Numbered from the stretch's first letter, positions 10,014 to 21,571 are shown. The stretch is DNA of 64,000 nucleotides from Kosakonia pseudosacchari (GCF_900184035.1 NZ_FXWP01000017.1:62001-126000), one strand, 5' to 3'. The notes: a model not told the origin generated them from the sequence alone. Made by a program: numbers and translations.

Positions 10014-12102
10014 ATTTCCGCTTTGCCGCCGCTTTGCGACGCCGGTCGAGATCTTTTAATAACTTATTGACCTTTTCATCGGCAAACATCGCCTCCAGCG
10101 ACACCGCCAGCTTCCGCCGCCAGTTTTTATACTGGTAACTGGTGCCCGGAATATTCACCGGCCCGGCCATATCCAGCCAGTCTTCCGGTTGCAACCCCAA
10201 TAGCGCGCTGTTGCTGTCGGCGATATAGCGCTGCATTCCACGGTTGAGCACCGACGTCATTGGCGTGCGCGATGCTTTATGTCCCGCGCGCTGCGGCAAA
10301 CAACCGTACTGATGAAGCGCATCAAGCAGCCCCTGTTTCGCCAGTTCGCGATCCTGATACAACCCGCGCAACACCACTTCATCCGGATAGAGCCCCAGCG
10401 TTTTGCCGAGCGTCAAATCACCGCTTTCCCAATAGCCGCGCAGCGTAGGAAGATCATGCGTTGTCGCCACCGCCATTGACTGTTGTGGATACGCCTGCGG
10501 CGCGCGGAACGTTTTTTCATGATCGTTTTCGAAGTAGAGCACTTTGTAAGAGTAGACGCCGCTGCTGCGCAGTTTACCGACGATCTCCACCGGCACGGTT
10601 CCCAGATCTTCACCAATCACCATGCACTGATGACGCTGGCTTTCCAGCGCGAGAATGGCGAGCAGGTCATCGACCGGGTACTGCACATACGCGCCGTGAT
10701 CGGCCGTTTCACCATATGGGATCCACCACAGACGCAACATCGACATCACATGATCAATACGCAGCGCACCGCAGTGTTTCATATTGGCGCGTAGCAGATC
10801 GATAAATGGCGCATAAGCGCGGGCGTGGATCACATGCGGATCCATCGGCGGCAACCCCCAGTTTTGCCCCAGCGGGCCGAGAATATCCGGCGGCGCGCCA
10901 ACGGAAGCTTTGAGGCAATACAACTCGCGATCGCACCAGGTTTCTGCGCCCCCTTCCGCCACCCCCACGGCCAGGTCGCGGTACAGACCAATCGGCATCG
11001 CATAACCCTGGCTGGTTTGCCAGCACTCGGCGAACTGGGTGTAAGCCAGCCATTGCAGCCAGAGGTAGAAATTGACCTCATCCTCATGCTCTTTGCAGAA
11101 GGCTTTCACCTGCGGGCTGCGCGTGTTCTGGTATCCTTCCGGCCACACCGGCCAGCCCCAGCGCAGCATATCTTCCTTCACCTGGTTGGCGTGAATGGCA
11201 TCGAACGCCGCCTGCCAGTAAAGGCTGTCGCCTTCCTGCTGCACAAAACGCTGGAACGCCACAGCCTGTTCATCGCTCTGCGCACGCTGGCGAAAGCGCT
11301 GCCACGCCATGCGCAATGCCTCCAGTTTCAGCGCCGTGACGGTGGCGTAATCCACCCATTGTGCATCGCGCGCGGCCCGCAGTGTTTCGCGCGTCGTGGG
11401 CAGATGCCACCAGGCCTGTGCCTCTTCGCTATCGCGGAAATCGGCCACCGCATTCACATCGATATAGATAACATTCAACCAGCGGCGTGATGACGGGCTG
11501 TACGGGCTGGCACTCTCCGGGTTCGCCGGATAGAGCGCGTGAATCGGGTTCAGGCCGATAAACGCACCGCCGCGGCTGGCCACCTCGCCAAGCATCTTTT
11601 TCAGATCGCCGAAATCGCCAATCCCCCAGTTACTCTCAGAACGCAGAGTGTAAAGCTGCACACATGCGCCCCACAGTTTCTTACCGTCGAGCAGCGCCTG
11701 CGGTTCATAACAACGCGCCGGCGCGATGATGACCCGGCACTGCCAGCGTTGATTTTTCTGCGTCACAGTCAGCGTGTGGTAACCCAGCGCCAGCCCGGTT
11801 GGCAGCGCTAAAGTAGCCCCGCCGCGCACATCGCCCTGGTACTGTTTGCCCGTTTCCGTGGTGAGTTGCCACTGGAAATCGCCTTTACCAACAACCGGCA
11901 GCACTTTTTTCTTGCCATGGATAAACACCTTCACCACAGGCACCGGCGGCGCACTGACCGCCGCCACAGGCGCGGGATGCATCGCATCCAGCAAACGCCG
12001 CTTGGTTTGCACGGTAATAGATTGCGGTTTACCGTGCGCATTGATGTAGTTTGGGCTGATCCCCGCCGCCAGCGCGGCCTGTTCCAGACGTTTACTCTCC
12101 AT
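10012..12102 (-). CDS. malQ: 4-alpha-glucanotransferase (amylomaltase)
   Basis: 696-residue GH77 enzyme of the cytoplasm. It transfers maltosyl and longer dextrinyl groups between maltodextrins and releases glucose, feeding MalP. Conserved regions seen are ALYPANPESASPYSPSSRRW near 200, CGALRIDHVMSMLRLWW with the catalytic Asp, VIGEDLGTVP with the acid/base Glu, and ATHDLPTLRGYW. ATG 12102 is chosen over GTG 12105 because the AAGGA upstream is well spaced only for the ATG, and MESKRL matches the family start. It is 9 bp downstream of malP in the MalT-activated malPQ operon. Confidence 0.97.
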   Translation of the reverse strand: MESKRLEQAALAAGISPNYINAHGKPQSITVQTKRRLLDAMHPAPVAAVSAPPVPVVKVFIHGKKKVLPVVGKGDFQWQLTTETGKQYQGDVRGGATLALPTGLALGYHTLTVTQKNQRWQCRVIIAPARCYEPQALLDGKKLWGACVQLYTLRSESNWGIGDFGDLKKMLGEVASRGGAFIGLNPIHALYPANPESASPYSPSSRRWLNVIYIDVNAVADFRDSEEAQAWWHLPTTRETLRAARDAQWVDYATVTALKLEALRMAWQRFRQRAQSDEQAVAFQRFVQQEGDSLYWQAAFDAIHANQVKEDMLRWGWPVWPEGYQNTRSPQVKAFCKEHEDEVNFYLWLQWLAYTQFAECWQTSQGYAMPIGLYRDLAVGVAEGGAETWCDRELYCLKASVGAPPDILGPLGQNWGLPPMDPHVIHARAYAPFIDLLRANMKHCGALRIDHVMSMLRLWWIPYGETADHGAYVQYPVDDLLAILALESQRHQCMVIGEDLGTVPVEIVGKLRSSGVYSYKVLYFENDHEKTFRAPQAYPQQSMAVATTHDLPTLRGYWESGDLTLGKTLGLYPDEVVLRGLYQDRELAKQGLLDALHQYGCLPQRAGHKASRTPMTSVLNRGMQRYIADSNSALLGLQPEDWLDMAGPVNIPGTSYQYKNWRRKLAVSLEAMFADEKVNKLLKDLDRRRKAAAKRK

Positions 12103-12111
12103 CACCCTTCC

Positions 12112-14505
12112 TTAGCGTTTCGCCTGCCAGATACGGGTTTGATAATCGCGGATCGAACGGTCAGAGCTGAACATCCCGCAGCGCGCGGTGTTCAGGATCG
12201 CCGCTCGCGTCCAGGCTTCCTGGTCACGGTAGAGCACATCGACACGTTTCTGCGCCGCCACATAATCGGCGAAATCCGCCAGCACCAGGTACGGGTCACC
12301 GCCCTGTTTGCCAATGCTATGCAGCATCTGGTCGAAGGCGTGTTTATCGCCATCGCTGTATTTACCGCTTTCCAGTTCTTTCAGCACCGCATCCAGTTGC
12401 TTATCTTTTTTGCGCCACTTCAGCGGGTCGTAACCTTTTGCTTTCAGCGCTTTCACCTGCTCGACGGTGTTACCGAAGATAAAGATATTCTCCTCGCCCA
12501 CCTGTTCGGCAATCTCGACGTTGGCACCGTCCAGCGTACCGACGGTTAACGCGCCGTTAAGCGCCAGCTTCATATTGCCGGTGCCGGAGGCCTCTTTGCC
12601 CGCCGTGGAGATCTGCTCGGAAACATCCGCCGCCGGAATCAATTTTTCCGCCGCTGAAACACAGTAATCCGGCAGGAAAACGACCTTCAGTTTGTCGCCA
12701 ATGCTGGCGTCGCTGTTAATCACTTCCGCCACTTTATTGATGGCATAGATAATATTTTTCGCCAGGTAGTAACCCGGCGCGGCTTTCGCACCAAACAGGA
12801 ACACGCGCGGCACGCGGTCGGCTTGCGGGTTTTCGCGGATCTCTTTATACAGCGCCAGAATGTGCAACAAGCCAAGATGCTGACGTTTGTACTCATGCAA
12901 GCGCTTGATCTGAATATCAAACAGCGCATGCGGGTTAATGTCGATGCCGGTACGCGCTTTCACAAACGCCGCCAGTTGCTGTTTGTTGTGCTGTTTTATC
13001 TCACGGTACTGTTTACGGAACGCCGCGTCGTCGGCGTATTTCTCCAGGTTAATCAACTGGTCGAGATCGTTGGCCCACTCTTTTTTCAACGTCTTATCAA
13101 GCAACGCAGCCAGTTGTGGGTTGCACTGTTTGATCCAGCGACGCGGGGTGATGCCGTTGGTGACGTTATGGAATTTGCCCGGCCATAACTGGTGGTATTC
13201 CGGGAACAGATCTTTTACCACCAGATCCGAGTGCAGCGCCGCAACGCCGTTCACCGCGAACCCACCAACCACGCACAGGTTCGCCATGCGTACCTGTTTG
13301 TGATGCACCACCGCCAGCTTCGCCCACACGGCTTTGTCGCCAGGCCAGGTTTTCTCAACCAGCACTTTAAACTTGTCGTTGATCTGCTTGATGATTTGCA
13401 TATGGCGCGGCAGCAGCGCTTTCACCAGCGTTTCATCCCAGCACTCCAGCGCTTCTGGCATCAGCGTGTGGTTGGTATAGGCGAACGTGCGGCTGGTGAT
13501 CGCCCATGCGTCATCCCAGCTCAGTTGATGCTCGTCAAGCAGCACACGCAGTAACTCAGGAATGGCAATCGTCGGGTGCGTGTCGTTCAGTTGAATAACT
13601 TCGTAGTCCGGCAGTTGCGCCAGCTTGCGCCCGGCCAGATGATGGCGGCGCAGAATATCAGCCACCGAACAGGCACACTGGAAATATTGCTGCATCAGAC
13701 GCAGCTTTTTGCCCGCCTGGTGGTTGTCATTCGGGTAGAGCACTTTGGTGAGTTTTTCCGCATCAATGCCGGTTTGTTCGGCACGCAGGAAATCGCCATC
13801 GTTAAATTTGGTGAGGTTAAACGGGTGCGCGTGCGTCGCCTGCCACAGGCGCAGCGGCTGGGTAATGCCGTTGCGATAGCCGATGACCGGCAGATCCCAG
13901 GCTTCGCCGATCAGCGTAAAAGCAGGCTGCCAGTGCCCCTCTTTGCTGACTTTACCGCCAATCCCCACCTGCACATCCAGCTGTTCGTTGTGGCTAAACC
14001 ATGGGTAGCTGCGGCGGTGCCAGTCATCCGGCGCTTCATGCTGTTGCCCGTCAACAAAAGACTGGCGGAACAAGCCGTATTGATAATTCAGACCGTAACC
14101 GGTGGCTGACTGACCAACGGTCGCCATCGAATCCAGGAAACAGGCCGCCAGACGCCCTAAACCGCCGTTGCCGAGCGCCGGATCGATCTCCTCTTCCAGC
14201 AGATCGGTCAAATTGATGTCATGGTGCTTCAACACCTCGCCAACGCCCTCATACCAGCCCAGATTCAACAAGTTGTTGCCGGTCAGGCGACCAATCAAAA
14301 ACTCCATTGAGATATAGTTGACGTGGCGCTGCTTTTTCACCACTTTCGGTGCGGGCTGCGCCGCCAGCAGTTCTGCCAGCGCACCGCTGACTGCTTGCCA
14401 CCACTGGCGGGTTGTCATGTCACTCGCGGCCTGCACTCCAAAACGCTGCCACTGGCGCGTAAGAGCCGTTTCAAATTCCGCTTTATTAAACGTTGGCTTT
14501 GACAT
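12112..14505 (-). CDS. malP: Maltodextrin phosphorylase
   Basis: 797-residue GT35 phosphorylase that splits glucose-1-phosphate from maltodextrin ends with PLP as cofactor. The PLP lysine lies in [20 protein letters not shown]. The active-site region also shows [23 protein letters not shown] 14505 ([11 protein letters not shown]) gives exactly the E. coli length; the open frame continues upstream but runs into the promoter region. It is the first gene of malPQ, transcribed away from malT. GlgP at 21604-24051 is a separate paralogue with 815 residues. Confidence 0.97.
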   Translation of the reverse strand: MSKPTFNKAEFETALTRQWQRFGVQAASDMTTRQWWQAVSGALAELLAAQPAPKVVKKQRHVNYISMEFLIGRLTGNNLLNLGWYEGVGEVLKHHDINLTDLLEEEIDPALGNGGLGRLAACFLDSMATVGQSATGYGLNYQYGLFRQSFVDGQQHEAPDDWHRRSYPWFSHNEQLDVQVGIGGKVSKEGHWQPAFTLIGEAWDLPVIGYRNGITQPLRLWQATHAHPFNLTKFNDGDFLRAEQTGIDAEKLTKVLYPNDNHQAGKKLRLMQQYFQCACSVADILRRHHLAGRKLAQLPDYEVIQLNDTHPTIAIPELLRVLLDEHQLSWDDAWAITSRTFAYTNHTLMPEALECWDETLVKALLPRHMQIIKQINDKFKVLVEKTWPGDKAVWAKLAVVHHKQVRMANLCVVGGFAVNGVAALHSDLVVKDLFPEYHQLWPGKFHNVTNGITPRRWIKQCNPQLAALLDKTLKKEWANDLDQLINLEKYADDAAFRKQYREIKQHNKQQLAAFVKARTGIDINPHALFDIQIKRLHEYKRQHLGLLHILALYKEIRENPQADRVPRVFLFGAKAAPGYYLAKNIIYAINKVAEVINSDASIGDKLKVVFLPDYCVSAAEKLIPAADVSEQISTAGKEASGTGNMKLALNGALTVGTLDGANVEIAEQVGEENIFIFGNTVEQVKALKAKGYDPLKWRKKDKQLDAVLKELESGKYSDGDKHAFDQMLHSIGKQGGDPYLVLADFADYVAAQKRVDVLYRDQEAWTRAAILNTARCGMFSSDRSIRDYQTRIWQAKR

Positions 14506-14575
14506 AAAGAATCCGGGTCCTGTAATGAAGTAAATCGACGTTTGCGCTAGTGTGCCTGGCTCGGTAACTGAGTTC

Positions 14576-14619
14576 CTCATCCTGCCAGGGATTAGCCGGG
14601 GAGGAGTAGCGGGGATGAG
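14576..14619 (-). promoter_or_regulatory. Cluster of MalT boxes at the malPQ promoter
   Basis: Two plus-strand boxes, GGGGAGGAG at 14598-14606 and GGGGATGAG at 14611-14619, are direct repeats 13 bp apart. CTCATCC at 14576-14582 is an inverted copy. This is the known arrangement of MalT sites at the malP promoter, bound by MalT-ATP-maltotriose. Confidence 0.75.
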
Positions 14620-14969
14620 CGAAAAGTGTGATCGCCGCCACTTAAAAGTAGCGTCTTTTTTGAACATTTTTCAATCAATAAAACGGCAACCGGTGGTGAA
14701 AGAATCCTCGCGCGGCCGGGAAAAATGAAATGACGTTTCGGAGAGAATAAATATGGCTGGTTGGTGAAAATTTGGCGAAATAATATTTCGCTGCGCGGAC
14801 GTGTTCGTTTTTTGCTATTTGTGCGTTTATGTCAGCCAATGTCTTAATATTTCTTATAAAGACCTTATAGTTGCCAGTTGTATTTAACAACCTGGCCTGC
14901 ATCGCCCGCCAGTCCTGCCTCCCTCTCTTTTGCCATTATTGTGCTTTCTTTATTCACGACATAAATAGA

Positions 14970-14991
14970 AATGTGACATGGTGCAAATTCA
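14970..14991 (+). promoter_or_regulatory. CRP site of the malT promoter
   Basis: AAATGTGACATGGTGCAAAT contains TGTGA followed 6 bp later by the degenerate half GCAAA, and resembles the E. coli malT CRP site. It is about 120 bp before malT. The 606 bp malP-malT gap otherwise holds malT leader sequence with no convincing gene. Confidence 0.7.
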
Positions 14992-15111
14992 CAATCGCCA
15001 GATTCGGACATAACTTGCAATATTTCTTCATCTGGCCGACCTTATTACTATTAATTACGAAGCGCAAAAAAAATCGTCCCCTCCGTTTTTTCGCACAGTG
15101 AAGTGATAACT

Positions 15112-17817
15112 ATGTTGATTCCGTCCAAATTAAGTCGCCCGGTTCGTCTCGACCACACGGTGGTGCGCGAACGGCTGCTGGCTAAACTTTCCGGCGCCAA
15201 CAATTATCGGCTTGCGCTGGTCACCAGCCCTGCGGGTTACGGCAAAACCACGCTCATTTCCCAGTGGGCGGCAGGCAAGAATGATGTGGGCTGGTTTTCG
15301 CTGGATGAAGGCGATAACCAGCAGGAGCGTTTTGCCAGCTATTTTATCGCCGCCATTCAACAGGCGACGGGCGGGCATTGCGTCAGCAGCGAAGTGATGG
15401 CGCAAAAACGTCAGTACGCCAGCCTGCCGTCACTCTTCTCACAACTGTTTATTGAGCTGACCGAATGGCAGCGTCCGTTGTATCTGGTGATTGATGATTA
15501 CCACCTCGTCACCAACCCGGTGATCCACGATGCGATGCGCTTTTTCTTACGCCATCAACCAGAAAACCTGACGCTGATTGTGCTGTCGCGCAACTTGCCG
15601 CAGTTAGGCATCGCGAATCTTCGCGTGCGCGAGCAGTTGCTGGAGATTGGCAGCCACCAGCTTGCCTTTACCCACCAGGAAGCCAAACAGTTCTTTGACT
15701 GCCGCCTGAGCTCACCGATTGAGGCGGCAGAGAGTAGCCGCCTGTGCGACGACGTAGCCGGTTGGGCAACGGCGCTCCAGCTTATCGCGCTTTCCGCCCG
15801 GCAAAACCACAGCGCACCGCACCAGTCTGCGCGTCGTCTGGCGGGCATTAACGCCAGCCATCTTTCGGATTATCTGGTTGATGAAGTGCTGGATAATGTC
15901 GATGTCGATACGCGTCATTTCCTGCTGAAAAGCGCGCTGCTGCGTTCAATGAACGATGCGCTGATTGTGCGCGTAACCGGCGAAGAGAACGGGCAGATGC
16001 GGCTGGAAGAGATAGAGCGCCAGGGCCTGTTCCTGCAACGGATGGATGATTCCGGCGAATGGTTTAGCTACCACCCGCTATTTGGCAGCTTCCTGCGCCA
16101 GCGCTGCCAGTGGGAGCTGGCAACAGAGTTACCGGATATTCACCGCGCGGCAGCGGAAAGCTGGATGGCGCAAGGCTTCCCGAGCGAAGCCATTCATCAT
16201 GCGCTGGCGGCGGGCGATGGCATTATGCTGCGCGATATTCTGCTGCATCACGCATGGGGGCTGTTCAACCACAGCGAGCTGAGCGTACTGGAAGAGTCGC
16301 TAAAAGCCCTGCCGTGGGAAAGCCTGCTGGAAAACCCACGGCTGGTACTGTTACAGGCCTGGCTGATGCAAAGCCAGCACCGCTACAGCGAAGTGAACAC
16401 CCTGCTGGCGCGCGCCGAACAGGAGATGACCACGCAAATGGACGCCTCGCTGCACGGCGATTTCAACGCTTTGCGCGCCCAGGTGGCTATCAACGATGGC
16501 GACCCGGTGGAAGCCGAACGGCTGGCGATGGTGGCGCTCGAAGAGTTGCCGCTGGCCAATTACTACAGCCGCATCGTGGCCACCTCGGTACACGGCGAAG
16601 TGTTGCACTGCAAAGGTGAGCTGACCAATTCGCTGTCGGTGATGCAGCAAACCGAGCAGATGGCGCGTCGTCACGACGTCTGGCACTACGCGCTGTGGAG
16701 CCTTATCCAGCAAAGCGAAATTTTGTTTGCCCAGGGCTTCCTGCAAGCGGCCTGGGAGATGCAAGAGAAGGCCTTCATGCTGATCCGTGAGCAGCATCTT
16801 GAACAGTTGCCGATGCATGAATTTTTACTGCGCATCCGCGCGCAACTCTTGTGGGCATGGGCGCGGCTGGACGAATCCGAAGCGGCGGCGCGTCAGGGTA
16901 TGGAGGTGCTTTCCGCCCTGCAACCGCAGCAGCAGTTGCAGTGCCTGGCGTTACTGGTGCAAAACTCGCTGGCGCGTGGCGATCTCGATAATGCCCGCAG
17001 CCACCTGCACCGGTTAGAAAACCTGCTCGGCAATGGTCAGTATCATAGCGACTGGGTATCGAACGCCGACAAGGTACGGGTGATCTACTGGCAAATGACT
17101 GGCGATAAAAAAGCGGCGGCGCAGTGGCTGCGCCAGACGCCTAAACCTGAATTTGCCAATAACCATTTTCTGCAAAGCCAGTGGCGCAATATTGCCCGCG
17201 CGCAGATCCTGCTCGGCGATTACGACCCGGCAGAAATGGTGCTTGAGGAATTAAATGAAAACGCACGCAGCCTGCGTCTGATGAGCGATATCAACCGCAA
17301 CCTGTTGCTGTTGAACCAGCTTTACTGGCAGGCCGGACGTAAAAATGACGCACAGCGAGTGTTGCTCGAAGCATTACAACTGGCTAACCGCACCGGATTT
17401 ATCAGCCACTTCGTGATTGAAGGTGAAGCGATGGCGCAGCAATTGCGTCAGTTAATTCAGCTCAACACGCTGCCGGAGCTGGATCAGCACCGCGCCCAGC
17501 GGATTTTGCGCGACATTAATCAGCATCACCGCCACAAGTTCGCGCATTTTGATGAGAATTTTGTCGAACGGCTGCTCACTCACCCGGAAGTGCCGGAACT
17601 GATCCGCACCAGCCCGCTGACCCAGCGCGAGTGGCAGGTGCTGGGGCTGATTTATTCTGGCTACAGCAATGAACAAATTGCCGGCGAGCTGGCTGTCGCA
17701 GCGACAACCATTAAAACCCATATCCGCAACCTCTATCAGAAGCTCGGCGTTGCCCATCGCCAGGATGCGGTTCAGCATGCACAACAGTTGCTGAAGATTA
17801 TGGGCTACGGGGTGTAA
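15112..17817 (+). CDS. malT: HTH-type transcriptional activator MalT
   Basis: 901-residue activator of the maltose regulon, a STAND-class ATPase. The Walker [10 protein letters not shown] lies near residue 40 and Walker B is LYLVIDDY near 128. Sensor and TPR-like repeats fill the middle. The LuxR-type helix-turn-helix is at the C-terminus ([20 protein letters not shown]). ATP and maltotriose activate it. ATG 15112 ([15 protein letters not shown]) gives the E. coli length; GTG 15103 is an upstream in-frame alternative without support. In E. coli rtcBA-rtcR separate malT from glpR, but here glpR is only 18 bp away, convergent. Confidence 0.97.
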   Translation: MLIPSKLSRPVRLDHTVVRERLLAKLSGANNYRLALVTSPAGYGKTTLISQWAAGKNDVGWFSLDEGDNQQERFASYFIAAIQQATGGHCVSSEVMAQKRQYASLPSLFSQLFIELTEWQRPLYLVIDDYHLVTNPVIHDAMRFFLRHQPENLTLIVLSRNLPQLGIANLRVREQLLEIGSHQLAFTHQEAKQFFDCRLSSPIEAAESSRLCDDVAGWATALQLIALSARQNHSAPHQSARRLAGINASHLSDYLVDEVLDNVDVDTRHFLLKSALLRSMNDALIVRVTGEENGQMRLEEIERQGLFLQRMDDSGEWFSYHPLFGSFLRQRCQWELATELPDIHRAAAESWMAQGFPSEAIHHALAAGDGIMLRDILLHHAWGLFNHSELSVLEESLKALPWESLLENPRLVLLQAWLMQSQHRYSEVNTLLARAEQEMTTQMDASLHGDFNALRAQVAINDGDPVEAERLAMVALEELPLANYYSRIVATSVHGEVLHCKGELTNSLSVMQQTEQMARRHDVWHYALWSLIQQSEILFAQGFLQAAWEMQEKAFMLIREQHLEQLPMHEFLLRIRAQLLWAWARLDESEAAARQGMEVLSALQPQQQLQCLALLVQNSLARGDLDNARSHLHRLENLLGNGQYHSDWVSNADKVRVIYWQMTGDKKAAAQWLRQTPKPEFANNHFLQSQWRNIARAQILLGDYDPAEMVLEELNENARSLRLMSDINRNLLLLNQLYWQAGRKNDAQRVLLEALQLANRTGFISHFVIEGEAMAQQLRQLIQLNTLPELDQHRAQRILRDINQHHRHKFAHFDENFVERLLTHPEVPELIRTSPLTQREWQVLGLIYSGYSNEQIAGELAVAATTIKTHIRNLYQKLGVAHRQDAVQHAQQLLKIMGYGV

Positions 17818-17838
17818 AAACCGCCGCAAGGCGGTTTA
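17816..17838. terminator. Bidirectional terminator between malT and glpR
   Basis: AAAAACCGCC-GCAA-GGCGGTTT is a perfect 7-9 bp stem. The T tract is better on the minus strand (glpR side). It overlaps the malT stop codon. Confidence 0.85.
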
Positions 17839-18594
17839 GCACAACTCCAGTTGCACGTTGTTGCTGGTAATCACCTGCACTACGCTGGCGGGTGGCATGG
17901 TATCGGTGTAAACCGCGTCAACCATGCTAATGCTCCCCATATTGACCATCGCGTTACGACCAAACTTCGAATGATCCACCACCAGCATCACATGGCGCGA
18001 GTTTTCAATAATCGCGCGTTTGGTGCGCACTTCATGGTAGTCAAACTCAAGCAATGAACCATCGGCATCGATGCCGCTAATGCCGAGGATGCCGAAATCG
18101 AGGCGGAATTGAGAGATAAAATCGAGCGTCGCTTCACCCACAATGCCGCCGTCGCGGCTACGGAGTTCGCCACCTGCCAGAATCACCCGGAAGTCGTCTT
18201 TCTTCATTAATGTATTGGCGACGTTCAGGTTGTTGGTGACGATGCGTAAATCGCTGTGGTTGAGCAGCGCATGAGCGACCGCTTCCGGCGTGGTGCCGAT
18301 ATCAATAAACAGCGTAGCGCCATTGGGAATTTGCTCCGCCACTTTGCGGGCGATACGCTCTTTTTCCGCCGTTTGCGTCGCTTTGCGATCGTGCCAGGAG
18401 GTGTTTTCCGAGCTTGATGGCAGCGCCGCGCCGCCGTGATGACGCAAAATTTTATTCTGATCCGCCAGATCGTTCAGATCGCGGCGAATCGTTTGTGGAC
18501 TAACGGAAAATTGCTCGACTAACTCTTCGGTACTGACGTATCCCTGCTGTTTAACCAGTTCAATAATTGCGTCATGACGCTGTGTTTGTTTCAT
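17836..18594 (-). CDS. glpR: Glycerol-3-phosphate regulon repressor
   Basis: 252-residue DeoR-family repressor, inactivated by glycerol-3-phosphate. The N-terminal helix-turn-helix (about 6-60) has GYVSTEELVEQFSVSPQTIR and the C-terminal sugar-phosphate sensor domain has TLFIDIGTTPEAVA. Length equals that of E. coli GlpR. It is the last gene of glpEGR and its operator is visible at glpD. In many E. coli K-12 stocks glpR is frameshifted, but here the frame is intact. Confidence 0.96.
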   Translation of the reverse strand: MKQTQRHDAIIELVKQQGYVSTEELVEQFSVSPQTIRRDLNDLADQNKILRHHGGAALPSSSENTSWHDRKATQTAEKERIARKVAEQIPNGATLFIDIGTTPEAVAHALLNHSDLRIVTNNLNVANTLMKKDDFRVILAGGELRSRDGGIVGEATLDFISQFRLDFGILGISGIDADGSLLEFDYHEVRTKRAIIENSRHVMLVVDHSKFGRNAMVNMGSISMVDAVYTDTMPPASVVQVITSNNVQLELC

Positions 18595-18611
18595 GAATTG
18601 TCCCTGGATAA

Positions 18612-19442
18612 TTATGTTCGTTTTCGCACATTTTTCGTGTCGACCAGCGCCATTGCCAGCCCAATCACCATCCCCGCCGTGTGCGCGCCGTTAGCAATGG
18701 CGAAACCGGTCAAACCGAACCACTCCGCCACCATCAGCACAACAGTGAAGATAAACAATCCGTTAGGTAACGCAATCTGCGATTCCGGGTCACGTATACC
18801 GCGCAGCCAGACATAGCCAATCAGCGCGTAAACCACGCCGGATAAGCCGCCAAACCACGGGCCAGTAAGCTGGTGCTGCACAAAACCGCTCAATAAGGCG
18901 CTAATGAGGGTAATGACCACCAGTTTTCCGGTGCCCAGACGTTTTTCAACCACGCCGCCAAGATACCACCACCAGAAAAGGTTGAAGATGATATGCACCA
19001 GCGAAAAGTGCATTACCGTATGGGTGAAGTAGCGCCAGACTTCAAACTGCACGCTGGCGTCCCACGGCCAGGCAAGCCACATCATTATCGTTTGATCGCC
19101 GATAATGCTCATCATCACAAACACCACGACGCACAGCGCCGACATCAGCAGCGTTAATGGCCCGCCGCGCTCGCGCAGCGCCGCCCGCAGCGGAAAGCGG
19201 CGATAGTGCAAGCCGCTATCGATTTGGCCAGATTGCCAGCTCGCCGCCTGGTAACGCGGGTCGCCGGGGTTTTCCATAAAACGCGCCAGTTCGCTACGCA
19301 CGCGCTCCGCCTGGCTTTCATCTGCCAGCCAGACATCGCTTTGCTGATGGTGTTGAAGGGTGAGGATCACACCCTGGGTCTGCATATAATCAACAAACGC
19401 CTGGGCGACGCGAGGGTTGGAAAAAGAGGTAATCATCAACAT
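18612..19442 (-). CDS. glpG: Rhomboid intramembrane serine protease GlpG
   Basis: 276-residue inner-membrane protease that cleaves within transmembrane segments. The soluble N-terminal domain (1-85) precedes six hydrophobic segments. Ser201 (GLSGVVYAL) and His254 ([11 protein letters not shown]) form the catalytic dyad at exactly the E. coli numbering. The L1-loop residues [19 protein letters not shown] are present. It lies 17 bp before glpR and 58 bp after glpE. Its link with glycerol metabolism is only genetic. Confidence 0.97.
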   Translation of the reverse strand: MLMITSFSNPRVAQAFVDYMQTQGVILTLQHHQQSDVWLADESQAERVRSELARFMENPGDPRYQAASWQSGQIDSGLHYRRFPLRAALRERGGPLTLLMSALCVVVFVMMSIIGDQTIMMWLAWPWDASVQFEVWRYFTHTVMHFSLVHIIFNLFWWWYLGGVVEKRLGTGKLVVITLISALLSGFVQHQLTGPWFGGLSGVVYALIGYVWLRGIRDPESQIALPNGLFIFTVVLMVAEWFGLTGFAIANGAHTAGMVIGLAMALVDTKNVRKRT

Positions 19443-19500
19443 GGCAGGCGTCGTTTAGTCCCTACAAAAAAAGACAGTATACCCAAGACAAGCGCAATGC

Positions 19501-19830
19501 CTACAGCGCGCCGTGCATCACTTCAGACGGAAAGTGACGATGCCAGGCGTCGAAACCGCCGTCCACGCTGTAGACCTGATCGTAGCCCTGCTGCAATAAA
19601 TATTGCGCAGCGCCTTTACTGCTGTTGCCGTGATAGCACATCACCATCACCGGCGTTTCGAAGTCGTTATCACGCATAAACGCGCCCAGCGTGTCGTTGG
19701 TGAGATGAAACGCGCCTGGCGTGTGCCCCATCGCAAAGCTCTGCGGATCGCGAATATCCACCAGTACAGCCTGCTGCTGGTGCAATTTTTGGTGGGCTTC
19801 TTCTACGTTAATACACTCAAAGTGATCCAT
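19501..19830 (-). CDS. glpE: Thiosulfate sulfurtransferase GlpE
   Basis: 109-residue single-domain rhodanese moving sulfane sulfur from thiosulfate to cyanide or thioredoxin. The active-site loop [10 protein letters not shown] carries Cys65, the usual position. It is the first gene of glpEGR and is divergent from glpD with 189 bp between. Confidence 0.96.
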   Translation of the reverse strand: MDHFECINVEEAHQKLHQQQAVLVDIRDPQSFAMGHTPGAFHLTNDTLGAFMRDNDFETPVMVMCYHGNSSKGAAQYLLQQGYDQVYSVDGGFDAWHRHFPSEVMHGAL

Positions 19831-19966
19831 GACGTTCTCTTAATTGACACAGTAAATGGCTATCCTGCCGTCAAGTGTACGTCGTGACGGCGGGTTAACG
19901 CCATTATGTTATGCATATCACTCTAAATTGTTTTTTTGATGTTACCAAAAGCGCGTTCCTTTGCTA

Positions 19967-19988
19967 TTATGAGCGATATCGAACATTT
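19967..19988 (+). promoter_or_regulatory. GlpR operator at glpD
   Basis: ATGAGCGATATCGAACAT (19969-19986) is close to the GlpR dyad ATGTTCGATAACGAACAT. A weaker second copy may follow at 19990-20010. It lies just before the glpD ribosome binding site GAGGA (20011-20015). Confidence 0.78.
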
Positions 19989-20019
19989 TTGAGCTTTAAC
20001 GAAAGTGCATGAGGACAGC

Positions 20020-21525
20020 ATGGAAACCAAAGATCTGATTGTGATAGGCGGGGGCATTAATGGTGCCGGTATCGCGGTTGACGCCGCAGGGCGTGGTTTA
20101 TCCGTGCTGATGCTGGAAGCACAGGATCTCGCCTGCGCGACATCCAGCAACAGCTCCAAATTGATTCACGGCGGCCTGCGCTACCTTGAACACTACGAAT
20201 TTCGCCTGGTGAGCGAAGCGCTGGCCGAGCGCGAAGTGCTGCTGAAAATGGCGCCGCACATCGCCTTCCCGATGCGTTTTCGCCTGCCGCACCGCCCGCA
20301 CCTGCGCCCGGCGTGGATGATCCGCATTGGTCTGTTTATGTACGATCACCTGGGTAAACGCACCAGTTTACCCGCCTCCAAAGGGTTGCGTTTTGGCTCA
20401 GAGTCGGTGCTGAAACCGGAAATCGTGCGCGGTTTCGAATATTCCGACTGCTGGGTGGACGATGCGCGTCTGGTATTGGCCAATGCGCAGATGGTGGAAC
20501 AAAAAGGCGGTAAAGTGATGACCCGCACCCGCGCAACCAGCGCACGTCGTGAAAATGGCATGTGGATTGTTGAAGCGGAAGATATCGATACCGGCGAGAA
20601 ATTTAGCTGGCAGGCGCGCGGCCTGGTAAACGCCACCGGTCCGTGGGTGAAAGAATTCTTCGATGACGGTATGCATCTGCCTTCCCCGTACGGCATCCGC
20701 CTGATCAAAGGCAGCCATATTGTGGTGCCGCGCGCGCACGCGCAAAAACAGGCGTATATCCTGCAAAACGAAGATAAGCGTATTGTGTTTGTCATTCCGT
20801 GGATGGATGAGTTTTCGATTATCGGCACCACGGACGTGGAATATAAAGGCGATCCGAAGCATGTGGAGATCGACGAAAACGAGATCAACTACCTGCTGAA
20901 AGTCTATAACGGCCACTTTAAGAAACAGCTGACCCGCGAGGATATTGTCTGGACCTACTCAGGCGTGCGCCCGCTATGCGATGACGAATCCGATTCGCCA
21001 CAGGCGATTACGCGTGACTATACGCTGGATATCCACGACGAAAACGGCAAAGCGCCGCTGCTGTCAGTGTTTGGCGGCAAGCTGACCACTTACCGCAAGC
21101 TGGCCGAACACGCGCTGGAAAAACTGACACCGTATTACAAAGGCATTGGCCCGGCATGGACGAAAAGTTGCGTACTGCCAGGTGGAGACATTGCAGGCGA
21201 TCGTGATGATTACGCCGCCAAATTGCGCCGCCGTTATCCGTTTATCAGTGAATCGCTGGCGCGCCATTATGCCCGCACTTACGGCAGCAACAGCGAGCTG
21301 ATACTGGCGAATGCCACCAGCCTTGAAGAGTTAGGCGAGCATTTCGGTCACGAATTGTACGAAGCCGAGCTGCGTTACCTGGTCGAACACGAATGGGTCA
21401 GACGCCTGGACGACGCTATCTGGCGTCGCACCAAACTCGGCATGTGGCTGAATGCAGAAGAACAGTCGCGCGTGGCGCAATGGTTAACGCGTCATCATAA
21501 AGCGGAACTGTCGCTGGCGTCGTAA
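20020..21525 (+). CDS. glpD: Aerobic glycerol-3-phosphate dehydrogenase
   Basis: 501-residue FAD-dependent enzyme bound to the inner membrane. It oxidises glycerol-3-phosphate to dihydroxyacetone phosphate and passes electrons to ubiquinone. The N-terminal dinucleotide fold LIVIGGGINGAGIA and the motifs SSNSSKLIHGGLRYLE and FGGKLTTYRKLAEHALE are present. ATG 20020 follows GAGGA and gives the E. coli length; an upstream in-frame ATG at 20005 is not supported. It is divergent from glpEGR and under a GlpR operator. Confidence 0.98.
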   Translation: METKDLIVIGGGINGAGIAVDAAGRGLSVLMLEAQDLACATSSNSSKLIHGGLRYLEHYEFRLVSEALAEREVLLKMAPHIAFPMRFRLPHRPHLRPAWMIRIGLFMYDHLGKRTSLPASKGLRFGSESVLKPEIVRGFEYSDCWVDDARLVLANAQMVEQKGGKVMTRTRATSARRENGMWIVEAEDIDTGEKFSWQARGLVNATGPWVKEFFDDGMHLPSPYGIRLIKGSHIVVPRAHAQKQAYILQNEDKRIVFVIPWMDEFSIIGTTDVEYKGDPKHVEIDENEINYLLKVYNGHFKKQLTREDIVWTYSGVRPLCDDESDSPQAITRDYTLDIHDENGKAPLLSVFGGKLTTYRKLAEHALEKLTPYYKGIGPAWTKSCVLPGGDIAGDRDDYAAKLRRRYPFISESLARHYARTYGSNSELILANATSLEELGEHFGHELYEAELRYLVEHEWVRRLDDAIWRRTKLGMWLNAEEQSRVAQWLTRHHKAELSLAS

Positions 21526-21571
21526 CAGGATCAGCGTCTCCCTGCGCAAGGCTGGCATCGCAAAATAAAGG

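Noticed and set aside
15103..15111. Extra MalT start at GTG 15103
   Set aside because: E. coli MalT starts at the equivalent of ATG 15112 and no better ribosome binding site supports the earlier GTG.
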